Below, one piece after another: positions 36,515 to 44,284 of a DNA stretch of 64,000 bases. The notes below the pieces were generated by a model. It saw only the letters and a program-made list of their open reading frames with translations, searched no databases and was not told the origin of the DNA. A program made the position numbers and the translations under genes. The stretch is from Bacteroidales bacterium. GTDB taxonomy: Bacteria > Bacteroidota > Bacteroidia > Bacteroidales > WCHB1-69. The stretch lies in contig JAEETJ010000011.1 in assembly GCA_016290295.1 (NCBI GenBank), positions 1-64,000 of the forward strand. Direction: 5' to 3'. Each line of letters begins with the position of its first letter. Position 1 is the stretch's first letter.

Positions 36515-37516
36515 ATGAGTATTATTGATCAAATCAAGGAAAAAGCGAAAACTGTCAACAAACGTATCGTTTTGGCTGAAGGTGAAGAAGAAAGAACCCT
36601 GAAAGCTGCCGACATTATCCTCGAAAACGGCTATGCGGGCATCGTCTTATTGGGTAACAAAGCTACCATCGAGGCCGAGGCCAAAGAATGGAACCTGAAA
36701 AATATCGGCAAGGCTGAAATCATTGACCCGATGGATAATCCCAAAAAGGAATTCTATGCCGAAATGTTATATGAAATCCGCAAGAAAAAAGGCATGACCA
36801 TTGAGGAAGCCCGCAAGCTGGTGGAAGATCCCTTGTACTTGGCTACTTTGCTGATCAAGAACGGTGATGCCGACGGTGAGGTTACTGGTGCCCAGCACGC
36901 TACTGGCGATGTGTTGCGTCCCGCTTTCCAGATTGTGAAAACTCTGCCTGGCATTTCTGTGGTTTCAGGTGCTTTCATTATGTGCTTCCCCGACAAAAAA
37001 TGGGGTGACAATGGTATCATGGTCTTCGCCGACTGTGCAGCTGACCCGAACACAGATGAGAACAAGCTGGCTCAGATTGCCGTGGTGACCGCCAAAACCG
37101 CACGTAATATCGCAGGTATTGAACCGCGTATCGCCATGCTGAGCTTCTCTACCAAGGGTTCCGCTAAACACGAATTGGTGGACAAGGTGGTGAACGCTAC
37201 CCGTATTGCCAAGGAAATGGATCCTACTTTGGTAATTGATGGTGATTTGCAAGCTGATGCCGCTATTATCCCGTCAGTGGCCGAGAAGAAAGCTCCAGGC
37301 AGCCCGGTGGCTGGCAAGGCCAATGTGCTCGTGTTCCCGTCTTTGGAAGTAGGTAATATCGCTTATAAATTGGTGCAGCGTATGGCTGGCGCCGATGCAG
37401 TTGGTCCTGTGATGCAGGGTATGGCTGCTCCTATCAATGACTTGTCACGCGGTTGCTCCGTTGAAGATATCGTCAGCCTCGTGGCTATCACCGCTTGCCA
37501 GGCAGCAGGCAAATAA
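36515..37516 (+). CDS. pta: Phosphate acetyltransferase
   Basis: This enzyme interconverts acetyl-CoA and acetyl phosphate in the acetate-forming pathway. The 333-residue chain is the short PTA_PTB form without the N-terminal regulatory domain of E. coli Pta. It shows RIVLAEGEEERTLKAADII, VTGAQHATGDVLRPAFQIV, SFSTKGSAKHELVDKV and the C-terminal GPVMQGMAAPINDLSRGC. Acetate kinase (ackA), often adjacent, is not here. The leader is long and holds a hairpin. Codon use is GC-rich as in gcvP, suggesting strong expression. Confidence 0.95.
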   Translation: MSIIDQIKEKAKTVNKRIVLAEGEEERTLKAADIILENGYAGIVLLGNKATIEAEAKEWNLKNIGKAEIIDPMDNPKKEFYAEMLYEIRKKKGMTIEEARKLVEDPLYLATLLIKNGDADGEVTGAQHATGDVLRPAFQIVKTLPGISVVSGAFIMCFPDKKWGDNGIMVFADCAADPNTDENKLAQIAVVTAKTARNIAGIEPRIAMLSFSTKGSAKHELVDKVVNATRIAKEMDPTLVIDGDLQADAAIIPSVAEKKAPGSPVAGKANVLVFPSLEVGNIAYKLVQRMAGADAVGPVMQGMAAPINDLSRGCSVEDIVSLVAITACQAAGK

Positions 37517-37522
37517 AAACTT

Positions 37523-38119
37523 ATGAAGAGAATAATCATATTCCTATTGATGTTATTCATTGCTCAAGGGGTGTGGGCACAGGTCAAATTCGATGTGCCC
37601 CTCCCCAAGAGTCTTCGTACTGTCAATACCAAGAATAACCCAGACCGTAAAGTAAAATTCCAAACCGGTGGCAATGTTGGTATAGAAATCGGTGCACTCA
37701 TGGGCTTGGAACTGCAGCCCAAAATCGCGGTTCTTCCCATTGAGCAGTTGGCAATAGGCTTGACTGCCACATACGTGTTCCGTTGGAATGTGCCGATGAA
37801 GGAGGTAAGCAATATTTTCGGACTCAGTCCTTATGTGGAAGGTTTTCTCATTAAAAAACAATTGGTTCTGCATGCTGAATATGAATTTGTGAATTTTCCG
37901 GTCAGAGAATATGATATGTATGGCAATGAGGTCGGAAGATTCAGAAGTTCCTCGCATGTGCTGCTTGTAGGTGGTGGCTACCATAAAGAATTGAGCGACC
38001 GTTCAAGTATTACAACTATCGTATTACTGCCTGTATATCAGTTCAATTCCGACGGTGTTAATTATTATGGAGCCTGGTACACTCCTATAGTCAGAGTCGG
38101 CTATAATTATATGTTCTAA
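37523..38119 (+). CDS. Outer-membrane beta-barrel protein (hypothetical)
   Basis: This 198-residue protein has a signal peptide ending GVWAQ. Strand-like segments include GNVGIEIGALMGLELQPK, QLAIGLTATYVFRWNV and LVLHAEYEFVNFPV, and the final TPIVRVGYNYMF ends in phenylalanine, as BAM substrates do. It probably folds as an eight-strand barrel. Function is unknown. It lies 6 bases after pta and 2 bases before the LolC-like permease gene, so it may belong to that unit. Confidence 0.7.
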   Translation: MKRIIIFLLMLFIAQGVWAQVKFDVPLPKSLRTVNTKNNPDRKVKFQTGGNVGIEIGALMGLELQPKIAVLPIEQLAIGLTATYVFRWNVPMKEVSNIFGLSPYVEGFLIKKQLVLHAEYEFVNFPVREYDMYGNEVGRFRSSSHVLLVGGGYHKELSDRSSITTIVLLPVYQFNSDGVNYYGAWYTPIVRVGYNYMF

Positions 38120-38121
38120 TC

Positions 38122-39351
38122 ATGTCGTCATTCGGATTTTATCTTCAGGTGGCGCGGAAACTGCTGAAAGGGGAAAACAGCAGCTTTTCACGGCCTATTG
38201 TGAGATTGTCCGTGGCTGGCGTCGCCTTGGGTATAGTGGTGATGATTGTTTCTATTGCGGTAACTGCTGGTTATAAGCAAGTTATCCGCGATAAGGTAGT
38301 GGCTATGGGTTCGCATATCCGTATCTCCAATTACGATATGAACTACTCGTTCGAACCCGTGCCGTTCGACAAAAACCAGACATTTGTAGAGGAAATCAAG
38401 GCTATGCCCGAGGTGAAATCCCTGCAATGTTTCTCCACAAAATCCGGGGTGATTAAAACAGATGACCAAGTGGAAGGGGTGGTACTGAAAGGTATAGACC
38501 AAAGTTTTGACACAGAACATTTTAAGAAAAACCTGATAGCAGGAGAATTACTGACTTTGGAGGACACGCTTGCTTCCAAGGAGATTATTATTTCTTCCAC
38601 CTTGTCGAAAAGACTGAAACTGAATGTTGGGGATAAGGTACGAACTTATTTTGTGCAGGATCCGCCGATGCAGCGCAGCTTCACAGTAGTGGGCATTTAT
38701 GAGACGGGCTTGCCAGAATACGACAGCCAGATGGCCTTGGTGGACTTGCGGCAGATACAAAAGCTCAACCAGTGGGACAGCAACATGGTGGGTGGTATGG
38801 AAGTGCTGCTCCATGACGATAAGGACTTAGATGAGCTGGCTCAGAAAGTTGATTTGAAGGTAGGTTATAAGCTGAAAGCGGAGAGCATCAAACAAATATT
38901 CCCAGAGATTTTCCAATGGATTGCCCTCTTCGACACCAATGTCATAGTGTTACTGATCATTACCTTTTGTGTATGTTTAATCACCATGATGTCGGCCTTT
39001 TTCATCATAGTAATAGAACAGACAGCGACCATTGGCCTGTTGAAGACCATGGGCATGAAAACCAAGTCGGTGGTGTCGCTGTTTTTGATGATAGCCGCGG
39101 ATATCTTGCTGAAAGGCCTGCTATGGGGCAATTTGGTGGCGCTATTGATATGTTTGGTGCAACGGCAATGGCACTGGGTGCGGCTGGATGCTGCCACATA
39201 CTATGTTTCCTACGTGCCAGTAGCATTCAACATTCCCTTGATTTTGGCGGTGAATGTAGTTGTTCTGGTGCTGTGTATGGCGATACTGGTCATCCCGGCC
39301 TATTTGGTCGCCCGCAAGAGCAGTCCCCTTGCTGCGATAAAGTTTGATTAA
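38122..39351 (+). CDS. LolC/LolE-type ABC transporter permease
   Basis: This 409-residue protein has the MacB/FtsX-like layout of one N-terminal helix (IVRLSVAGVALGIVVMIVSIAV), a large periplasmic domain (about 55-265) and three C-terminal helices. The N-terminal helix and the segment YKQVIRDKVVAMGSHIRISN are typical of the Bacteroidota lipoprotein-releasing permease. With an ATPase (not seen next to it) it would extract lipoproteins from the inner membrane. It is the last gene before the RHS island, and its stop touches the island's first remnant. Confidence 0.88.
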   Translation: MSSFGFYLQVARKLLKGENSSFSRPIVRLSVAGVALGIVVMIVSIAVTAGYKQVIRDKVVAMGSHIRISNYDMNYSFEPVPFDKNQTFVEEIKAMPEVKSLQCFSTKSGVIKTDDQVEGVVLKGIDQSFDTEHFKKNLIAGELLTLEDTLASKEIIISSTLSKRLKLNVGDKVRTYFVQDPPMQRSFTVVGIYETGLPEYDSQMALVDLRQIQKLNQWDSNMVGGMEVLLHDDKDLDELAQKVDLKVGYKLKAESIKQIFPEIFQWIALFDTNVIVLLIITFCVCLITMMSAFFIIVIEQTATIGLLKTMGMKTKSVVSLFLMIAADILLKGLLWGNLVALLICLVQRQWHWVRLDAATYYVSYVPVAFNIPLILAVNVVVLVLCMAILVIPAYLVARKSSPLAAIKFD

Positions 39352-39572
39352 GGGTCACAACCCTGTAAGTTTACATTTTTCGATATTTTGTGAATAATCG
39401 GCTTATTGATCCGATTATTTTCTTTGGCGGAGAAGGTGTGAGTACAGTTAATAGTTAATAGTGAATAGTTAACAGTTGGAAGGGGGATGGCAAAGTGTGC
39501 CGCAGAAAAGAAGTTGTGTCTTCTTTTCATTGGGCTTGCGCAATTTTTCCGACTGTCGTATTCATATTTCAT
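39352..39572 (-). pseudogene. Remnant of an RHS core-toxin cassette
   Basis: The minus strand encodes MKYEYDSRKNC, then AIPLPTVNYS, then THTFSAKENN before running out into unrelated residues. It parallels the first 53 or so residues of the orphan cassette at 42966-43886, including the same place for a five-unit heptad repeat and the RHS core start HTFSAKE. Everything after that (core, toxin and immunity) is missing. Upstream sequence and a -7-like TACTTTTG (39597-39604) are also shared with the other cassette. I read it as a decayed orphan cassette. The 308-base stretch 39352-39659 holds nothing else I can recognise. Confidence 0.6.
39445..39479. repeat. Heptad array, five units, inside the RHS remnant
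   Basis: The plus strand reads CAGTTAA, TAGTTAA, TAGTGAA, TAGTTAA, CAGTTGG. It occupies exactly the same place in the cassette as the array at 43756-43790, between the cassette start segment and the FSAKE core. Confidence 0.7.
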
Positions 39573-39596
39573 GGCGAAAGGAGTGATTTATGGGTA

Positions 39597-39604
39597 CAAA
39601 AGTA
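39597..39604 (-). promoter_or_regulatory. -7-like element TACTTTTG upstream of the RHS remnant
   Basis: This minus-strand TAnnTTTG match lies 25 bases before the remnant's ATG at 39572. The equivalent element in the orphan cassette at 42966-43886 is at 43912-43919, also about 25 bases before its ATG, and the intervening bases are similar (both contain TTCGCCATG). Confidence 0.45.
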
Positions 39605-39659
39605 CAAATTTTTTTTGGTTTCACTTGCTGTCCGAAATTTTGGGGAGTATTATAACTAT

Positions 39660-40157
39660 TTATTCAACAGTACCTATAAAAAAGAGCCAATTAAAAACGA
39701 AAACACCTGCCAAAATAAGCATTGTGAATACAGTGATAAATTTCCATTTTTTCTTATTCTCTACAGAATCTCGTTCGAATATGTTATAGTACTTCACTAC
39801 TTGATTGTCTTTTAGTAAGAAATAATAATTTAAAACAATGCTTGGCGCAACTGATACAATGACAACTAAAATAATCATAATAGGTACTGATTGAATTCCT
39901 TTGGTAAAAAAAACTCCAATAGGGAAAAAACCTATTCCAAAGAAAAGCTCAAATCCTCTCAACGTCATTCCGTAATCGTTAGGAGAGAAAAAACGGGACA
40001 ATGTTGTACTATCAACTTTTTTGATATTTTTCTTTTTTAGAAGATAAGTCCGTGTCCTTTTAAATTTAAGAAGAAATGCTATAAACCAACGCATTTGAAA
40101 GAATACCACAAGTTGGTGAAATATTCTATTATAAAAATATTCAAAAGGTTTATTCAT
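39660..40157 (-). CDS. Membrane protein, candidate immunity protein of the third RHS cassette
   Basis: This 165-residue AT-rich protein has three predicted transmembrane helices (about 69-86, 91-112 and 141-160) and a basic N-terminal 45 residues. No family is recognised. It starts 30 bases after the stop of the RHS cassette ending at 40188, on the same strand, the usual place for an immunity gene. The partner toxin has a glycine-rich hydrophobic C-terminus that could act on membranes, and a membrane immunity protein would fit this. Function is inferred from position only. Confidence 0.6.
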   Translation of the reverse strand: MNKPFEYFYNRIFHQLVVFFQMRWFIAFLLKFKRTRTYLLKKKNIKKVDSTTLSRFFSPNDYGMTLRGFELFFGIGFFPIGVFFTKGIQSVPIMIILVVIVSVAPSIVLNYYFLLKDNQVVKYYNIFERDSVENKKKWKFITVFTMLILAGVFVFNWLFFIGTVE

Positions 40158-40187
40158 AATCTACTATGCTTTTGTCAATGTAGAACA

Positions 40188-42536
40188 TCATTTCTTGTTG
40201 ATTGAATTATAGGTGTCGATTCCAATTTTAGAACCTAATTCAGAACCCCAAAAGCCAAAGGCAACTCCACCAATGAATCCACCAACAAGGCTGCCGTATG
40301 GACCTACTGATGTTCCCAAAGAGACTCCTAATTTAATCCCGATTAAAGCACCACCCCATCCTCCAACACTACCACCCAAAGATGAAGAAGAATTAATACC
40401 GAATCGACCACCATCTAAAACCTTATAACTATATGCGAAATCCGCAATGTCAATTGCTGCGTTGAATGCATATAGACCTCGGTTAACATTTGTTGAATAA
40501 AATGAGTTTATTCCACCTTTAATTTGTCGAGTTTGTATAGAATATCCATTGTTCTTCAATGATTTGGTGAGATCATAGGATATCTTTTGTTGTTGAGATT
40601 TTGACAAACTATTCCATCCGCCGGCACTGCCAGAATAAGCATCTGAAGCAGCACCAAAAAAAGATTTAGAGTAATCATTTGTTGATAATGATGGAGGACT
40701 TTGTATTGAAGAACCACCACCACCTACATTTAAAACAGGTTTGGAGTAATTTTCAAGATTGATTTCATAACCATTAGAAACATATTCGTTTATAAAATCA
40801 CTTCTTGATTTAAAAGAAGTGGCAATACCTCCAACATATTGACATATATTCCCACCCATATCATTAACCCATGTTAAAGTTTTGTTTGTATTATCCACAA
40901 TCCAACCGTCAGGACTTGTAATTTCTTCCCCATTCGGATCCACCAACTTAATAGGGTTATTCGCACAATACGTATAAGACGAAAGCGAAGGATATTTGTC
41001 ACTCATCGGATCGACACTCAGCCAGATGCTCAAATCGGAACTATAATAGCGGGAACCGAAGTAGGAATAGCCTGTTTCGGCATCTTTCTCCTTGGCACTA
41101 AACGTATACATGGTATGCCAATTGGTGCTGCGTTGGCTGACAAAGTCCTCGCCCCAAGGAAGGTAGTGCAGGTGCTGAACGGCAGAACCGTCAGTGAAGG
41201 TTATCCACGAGGAGGAACCGAGGTGGTCTGGGTGGTACCAGTAGCATTCTGTTTCCTCATTCTCAACAATTTCTTTATAGTCAAATAAATCTTTCAACAG
41301 GTCTTCCGGAATAAATACAGCCTCTTGCAAACATGTTGCATACACACCATCATAATGAGCATTAACCAAATTCAACTTTTCATAAAAGCACGGCATTTCT
41401 TCACTACAGTCAATACTGTTCGATTCAATATCAGAATCTGCAATATTCTGTGGCTCTTCCGCTGGAACGCCGTTACTATCAGGTATGTTTTCAACACATG
41501 GGCAGAAACATATACACAAATCCGACAAGCCTCCCATTCCAATTTTGCTGGCTATCCTTTCGTTTTCGGCATAGTAGTGCTTGGTATAACCTTTGGGGGT
41601 AGCCACCAGATAGGGGGAGGCATACAGGGTGGCATTGGTCAGCGCATAGTTACTCCGCCATGTGCCGTTTCGGTTCTGAGCAGTATAATTACCTGTCAGT
41701 TTATATGTTCTCTCTCCATTGGCGTCATATTGGTACAGGGACAAATAGCTGTTGTCTCTCACCCCTTGCAGCCTGCTCTCCGCATCCCAGCTCAACTGCC
41801 GCACCGAATTGTGGATATTGTCCGTTTGCCGTGTCATATTGCCTGCTCCATCCCACTGGAAACTATAATCATAGTTGATTTGCACTGTGGTGGGGTCACC
41901 AGATCCGGTTCCGGGTCCTGGCATTATTAGTCCTCCTCCGGGCTGCTCGGTAGGTATGGGTATTGGCTCTATACGACTCGGTCTGTTGCCGGAAACATAG
42001 TTATAGCCATTGTCGTATATACAAGTGCAATCGCGGCAGCCAATATTTGGTCGGGCGAGTTTCTTATGCTGTATACGGCCATTAGGATAATAACCCATCT
42101 GCATGTCATAGAAGTTACTCTCACTCCCGTGCCATCCCTCGGCATGAGTCATGCGGTAAAGACCATCGTAAGTATAGTCCACATGGTAGGGACCTCCCAA
42201 AGTGGACAGCGGGTTCGCGCTGTTAGTGATGTCGGTAATGTTGCCCGCCGCATCATAGTTGTATTTCACTGCCTGCAGCAGATGCGGGGTGGCTTCCCCA
42301 TCGTAGGCGGTAAGCGAGTCTAGGCGGAGCAAAATGTCGTATTGGTAGCGGCTCTCTGAGCCGTTGCCGTACAATACCCGCTCTTTCAGCTCATACTTGT
42401 TGTACAACAACGATTCAAGATAAACATGAGATACGTTGTTCTTCTGTCCCCTTACCCTCTGCAACATGCCGCCACGGTTGTAATTATAATACATGACAAA
42501 TTTATTTAACATTTGTTGTGACTGTATTTCCCGCAT
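40188..42536 (-). CDS. Orphan RHS core-toxin cassette (third cassette, Gly-rich hydrophobic C-terminal domain)
   Basis: This is a truncated RHS protein of about 782 residues. From about residue 15 it parallels the 3' half of the giant RHS protein, with RGGMLQRV, YD-repeats, the C-(x)n HPDHLGSSSWIT segment, the FSAKEKD core and the VDPNG boundary (40929-40945). It then diverges into a distinct domain of about 245 residues ending in a glycine-zipper-like stretch (LGVSLGTSVGPYGSLVGGFI). It lacks the signal, SpvB and FG-GAP parts, so on its own it should not be secreted. I choose the ATG at 42536, just after the upstream gene's stop; the open frame extends 30 codons further, overlapping that gene. 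Activity is unknown; a pore- or membrane-active toxin is a guess. Confidence 0.75.
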   Translation of the reverse strand: MREIQSQQMLNKFVMYYNYNRGGMLQRVRGQKNNVSHVYLESLLYNKYELKERVLYGNGSESRYQYDILLRLDSLTAYDGEATPHLLQAVKYNYDAAGNITDITNSANPLSTLGGPYHVDYTYDGLYRMTHAEGWHGSESNFYDMQMGYYPNGRIQHKKLARPNIGCRDCTCIYDNGYNYVSGNRPSRIEPIPIPTEQPGGGLIMPGPGTGSGDPTTVQINYDYSFQWDGAGNMTRQTDNIHNSVRQLSWDAESRLQGVRDNSYLSLYQYDANGERTYKLTGNYTAQNRNGTWRSNYALTNATLYASPYLVATPKGYTKHYYAENERIASKIGMGGLSDLCICFCPCVENIPDSNGVPAEEPQNIADSDIESNSIDCSEEMPCFYEKLNLVNAHYDGVYATCLQEAVFIPEDLLKDLFDYKEIVENEETECYWYHPDHLGSSSWITFTDGSAVQHLHYLPWGEDFVSQRSTNWHTMYTFSAKEKDAETGYSYFGSRYYSSDLSIWLSVDPMSDKYPSLSSYTYCANNPIKLVDPNGEEITSPDGWIVDNTNKTLTWVNDMGGNICQYVGGIATSFKSRSDFINEYVSNGYEINLENYSKPVLNVGGGGSSIQSPPSLSTNDYSKSFFGAASDAYSGSAGGWNSLSKSQQQKISYDLTKSLKNNGYSIQTRQIKGGINSFYSTNVNRGLYAFNAAIDIADFAYSYKVLDGGRFGINSSSSLGGSVGGWGGALIGIKLGVSLGTSVGPYGSLVGGFIGGVAFGFWGSELGSKIGIDTYNSINKK

Positions 42537-42538
42537 CC

Positions 42539-42973
42539 TCAATACATGTTGATGGAGTGGATACCTTTGTGTTGAAAAATATAATAACTTTTTCTCTTTT
42601 TGAATAGATAAGTTATATTTCCCCATTGTATGACAATATAACTGAATTTGTTTTGTCTGTTTTTTGGGGGTATTATCATTGATACCTTATAATGATGTTT
42701 TTTGTTAGTATATCCGTCAATTACAGATACATTTCTTATTTTTAAGGTATCTACATCATACAAAACATATAATGTGTCTTGACTTGAATACGCTCGTTTT
42801 ACTTTTTCAGTACAATTCTCTATATCCCGACAGGGCATATCAATAAAATGTTTGGGTACATTTTTATAATATAATATCACCGTACTATCCTGTTGAGAAA
42901 ACAAGTTCTGTATAAAAAGAAACATAAACAATAAAAATGTATAAACATTCCAATTACTCATCATATTATTCAT
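42539..42973 (-). CDS. Exported small protein, candidate immunity protein of the second RHS cassette
   Basis: This is a 144-residue protein of unknown family with a clear signal peptide (NWNVYTFLLFMFLFIQNLFS, then QQDST). The mature part is beta-rich, with VILYYKNVPKHF and TLYVLYDVDTLKIRNVSV, and highly basic near the end. I choose the ATG at 42973, which overlaps the end of the upstream RHS cassette by 8 bases; the longer frame would start within that gene. The overlap suggests translational coupling and an immunity role. Export implies that it neutralises a toxin in the periplasm. No experimental support. Confidence 0.6.
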   Translation of the reverse strand: MNNMMSNWNVYTFLLFMFLFIQNLFSQQDSTVILYYKNVPKHFIDMPCRDIENCTEKVKRAYSSQDTLYVLYDVDTLKIRNVSVIDGYTNKKHHYKVSMIIPPKNRQNKFSYIVIQWGNITYLFKKRKSYYIFQHKGIHSINMY

Positions 42974-43886
42974 GGTCCTTTCCATTTCTTTCTGGCAATG
43001 ATTTGTTTCGTAATGCGGCATTTTGATAGTAAACTTTTTCTTTTTGAGGAGATGAATCTGATATATTTCCTTCTATGAAGTAATTCAAACCTTCATCAAG
43101 TACTTCATGCATAAATACAGCACTTGCATCTTTACCTGTTTTTCCAGACACTTCATCATCCTTTCCTATTTTTCTTGTTGCATCTGTTGTCATAGATATT
43201 GAGTTAGCACCATTGTGATTAATAGCAACTGCAAAATAGCCAAATTCTGTTGGGACTGTTGCACCATCTTCTACTCCTTTTAGTTTTCTATATGGACCAT
43301 ATTCATCAAAAGAATCAAAATCAAAAATGGTTGAATTCTCTTTTACCTGCACCCTAATTGTTCCCTTTTCATTACTAATGACATTTTGCATGCCTTGAAG
43401 CAGAATCTTTTGATCCGACCTTGCGCGTTCCATTGCTTTCTTAAATTGACGAGGTCTTATTTTTAATTCATCAAATGCAGTAAACCTAAACATTCGAATA
43501 GATCCAAACTGTTCTTTCAAATATTGTTTCATATATCGTTTGGAAATTTTGTCATAGGCAAAAACTTTTTCCCCATTCGGATCCACCAGTTTAATGGGAT
43601 TGTTCGCACAATATACATACGGGCTCAGCGAAGGATATTTCGCAGCCATCGGGTCAACGCTTAGCCAGATGCTCAGGTCACTGCTGTAATAACGTGAACC
43701 GAAGTAGCTGTATCCTGTCTCGGTGTCCTTCTCTTTGGCAGAGAAGGTGTGAATCCAGTTGACAGTTGACAATTGACAGTTGACAGTTGGGAAGGGCATG
43801 GCAGAGTGCACGCTTGCATTGTCGTTGCGGTGCTGGCAAGAGGCGTTTCTCGGATTTATTGTCTGGCTGTCATACTTGTATTCCAT
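42966..43886 (-). CDS. Orphan RHS core-toxin cassette (second cassette, zincin-like C-terminal domain)
   Basis: This 306-residue protein starts with MEYKYDSQ, then an unrelated stretch of about 30 residues partly encoded by a heptad repeat (43756-43790), then the RHS core HTFSAKEKDTETGYSYFGSR up to LVDPNGE (43574-43588). The remaining roughly 200 residues are a different C-terminal domain from those of its neighbours. It contains FMHEVLDEGLNYF and, further on, YYQNAALRNKSLPERNGKDH. This resembles the paired HE-motif and Asn/Arg motif of zincin-type effector proteases, but the second metal His of HExxH is Asp here, so the call is tentative. A TAGCTTTG element lies 26 bases upstream. Confidence 0.7.
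   Translation of the reverse strand: MEYKYDSQTINPRNASCQHRNDNASVHSAMPFPTVNCQLSTVNWIHTFSAKEKDTETGYSYFGSRYYSSDLSIWLSVDPMAAKYPSLSPYVYCANNPIKLVDPNGEKVFAYDKISKRYMKQYLKEQFGSIRMFRFTAFDELKIRPRQFKKAMERARSDQKILLQGMQNVISNEKGTIRVQVKENSTIFDFDSFDEYGPYRKLKGVEDGATVPTEFGYFAVAINHNGANSISMTTDATRKIGKDDEVSGKTGKDASAVFMHEVLDEGLNYFIEGNISDSSPQKEKVYYQNAALRNKSLPERNGKDHE
43756..43790. repeat. Heptad array, five units, inside the second RHS cassette
   Basis: The plus strand reads CAGTTGA, CAGTTGA, CAATTGA, CAGTTGA, CAGTTGG. It is in-frame coding DNA on the minus strand (PTVNCQLSTVNW) and sits directly before the conserved RHS core. Confidence 0.75.
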
Positions 43887-43911
43887 GGCGAATGGTTTAA
43901 GTATATGAATA

Positions 43912-43919
43912 CAAAGCTA
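43912..43919 (-). promoter_or_regulatory. -7-like element TAGCTTTG upstream of the second RHS cassette
   Basis: This minus-strand TAnnTTTG match lies 25 bases before the ATG at 43886, between the immunity gene of the main RHS locus and the orphan cassette. It suggests that the orphan can be transcribed on its own. No good -33 TTG is visible. Confidence 0.45.
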
Positions 43920-43993
43920 CAAATTATCTCAATATTTTTTTCGCTTTTCCACTCTTTTCCGCCAGTGTTTACTTGACGGAATTTTTCGTTTCT

Positions 43994-44284
43994 TCATGAT
44001 TTTAACAATATAATAATATTAAAGAATAAAACGACAACGCCTGATATGGCATGAAAAAATGTTTCCCATATTCCCAATGCACGACCATCATTTATAATAG
44101 GATGTTCAGGAGATGTAAAATATATTAGAAATTCACAAATAATAAAAATCAATAATTGTAATACTATTTGTGTTATGTTAACGCACATCAACACACGAGT
44201 ATGTTTGACATTTTTTTTTATTTTTACTAATAAAAGAGTTGTCATGCTGACAAGCAAATTAAATACAATTATTAATAACATCAT
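43994..44284 (-). CDS. Three-helix membrane protein, candidate immunity protein for the HET-C-like RHS toxin
   Basis: This 96-residue protein has three hydrophobic helices (about 2-22, 31-56 and 73-94) and short loops, with no recognised family. Its ATG overlaps the TGA of the giant RHS gene (ATGA overlap), which couples translation and is the classic position for an immunity gene. A membrane location fits a toxin domain predicted to attack phospholipids. The role is inferred from position and topology. Confidence 0.65.
   Translation of the reverse strand: MMLLIIVFNLLVSMTTLLLVKIKKNVKHTRVLMCVNITQIVLQLLIFIICEFLIYFTSPEHPIINDGRALGIWETFFHAISGVVVLFFNIIILLKS

Noticed and set aside
39351..39364. AGGGT/ACCCT hairpin after the LolC-like gene as a terminator
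   Set aside because: The stem is only 5 bp and no U-tract follows directly, so a terminator is not supported.
42537..42626. 30-codon extension of the third RHS cassette
   Set aside because: It overlaps the upstream exported-protein gene in another frame and has no RHS-like sequence. The ATG at 42536 follows that gene's stop directly.
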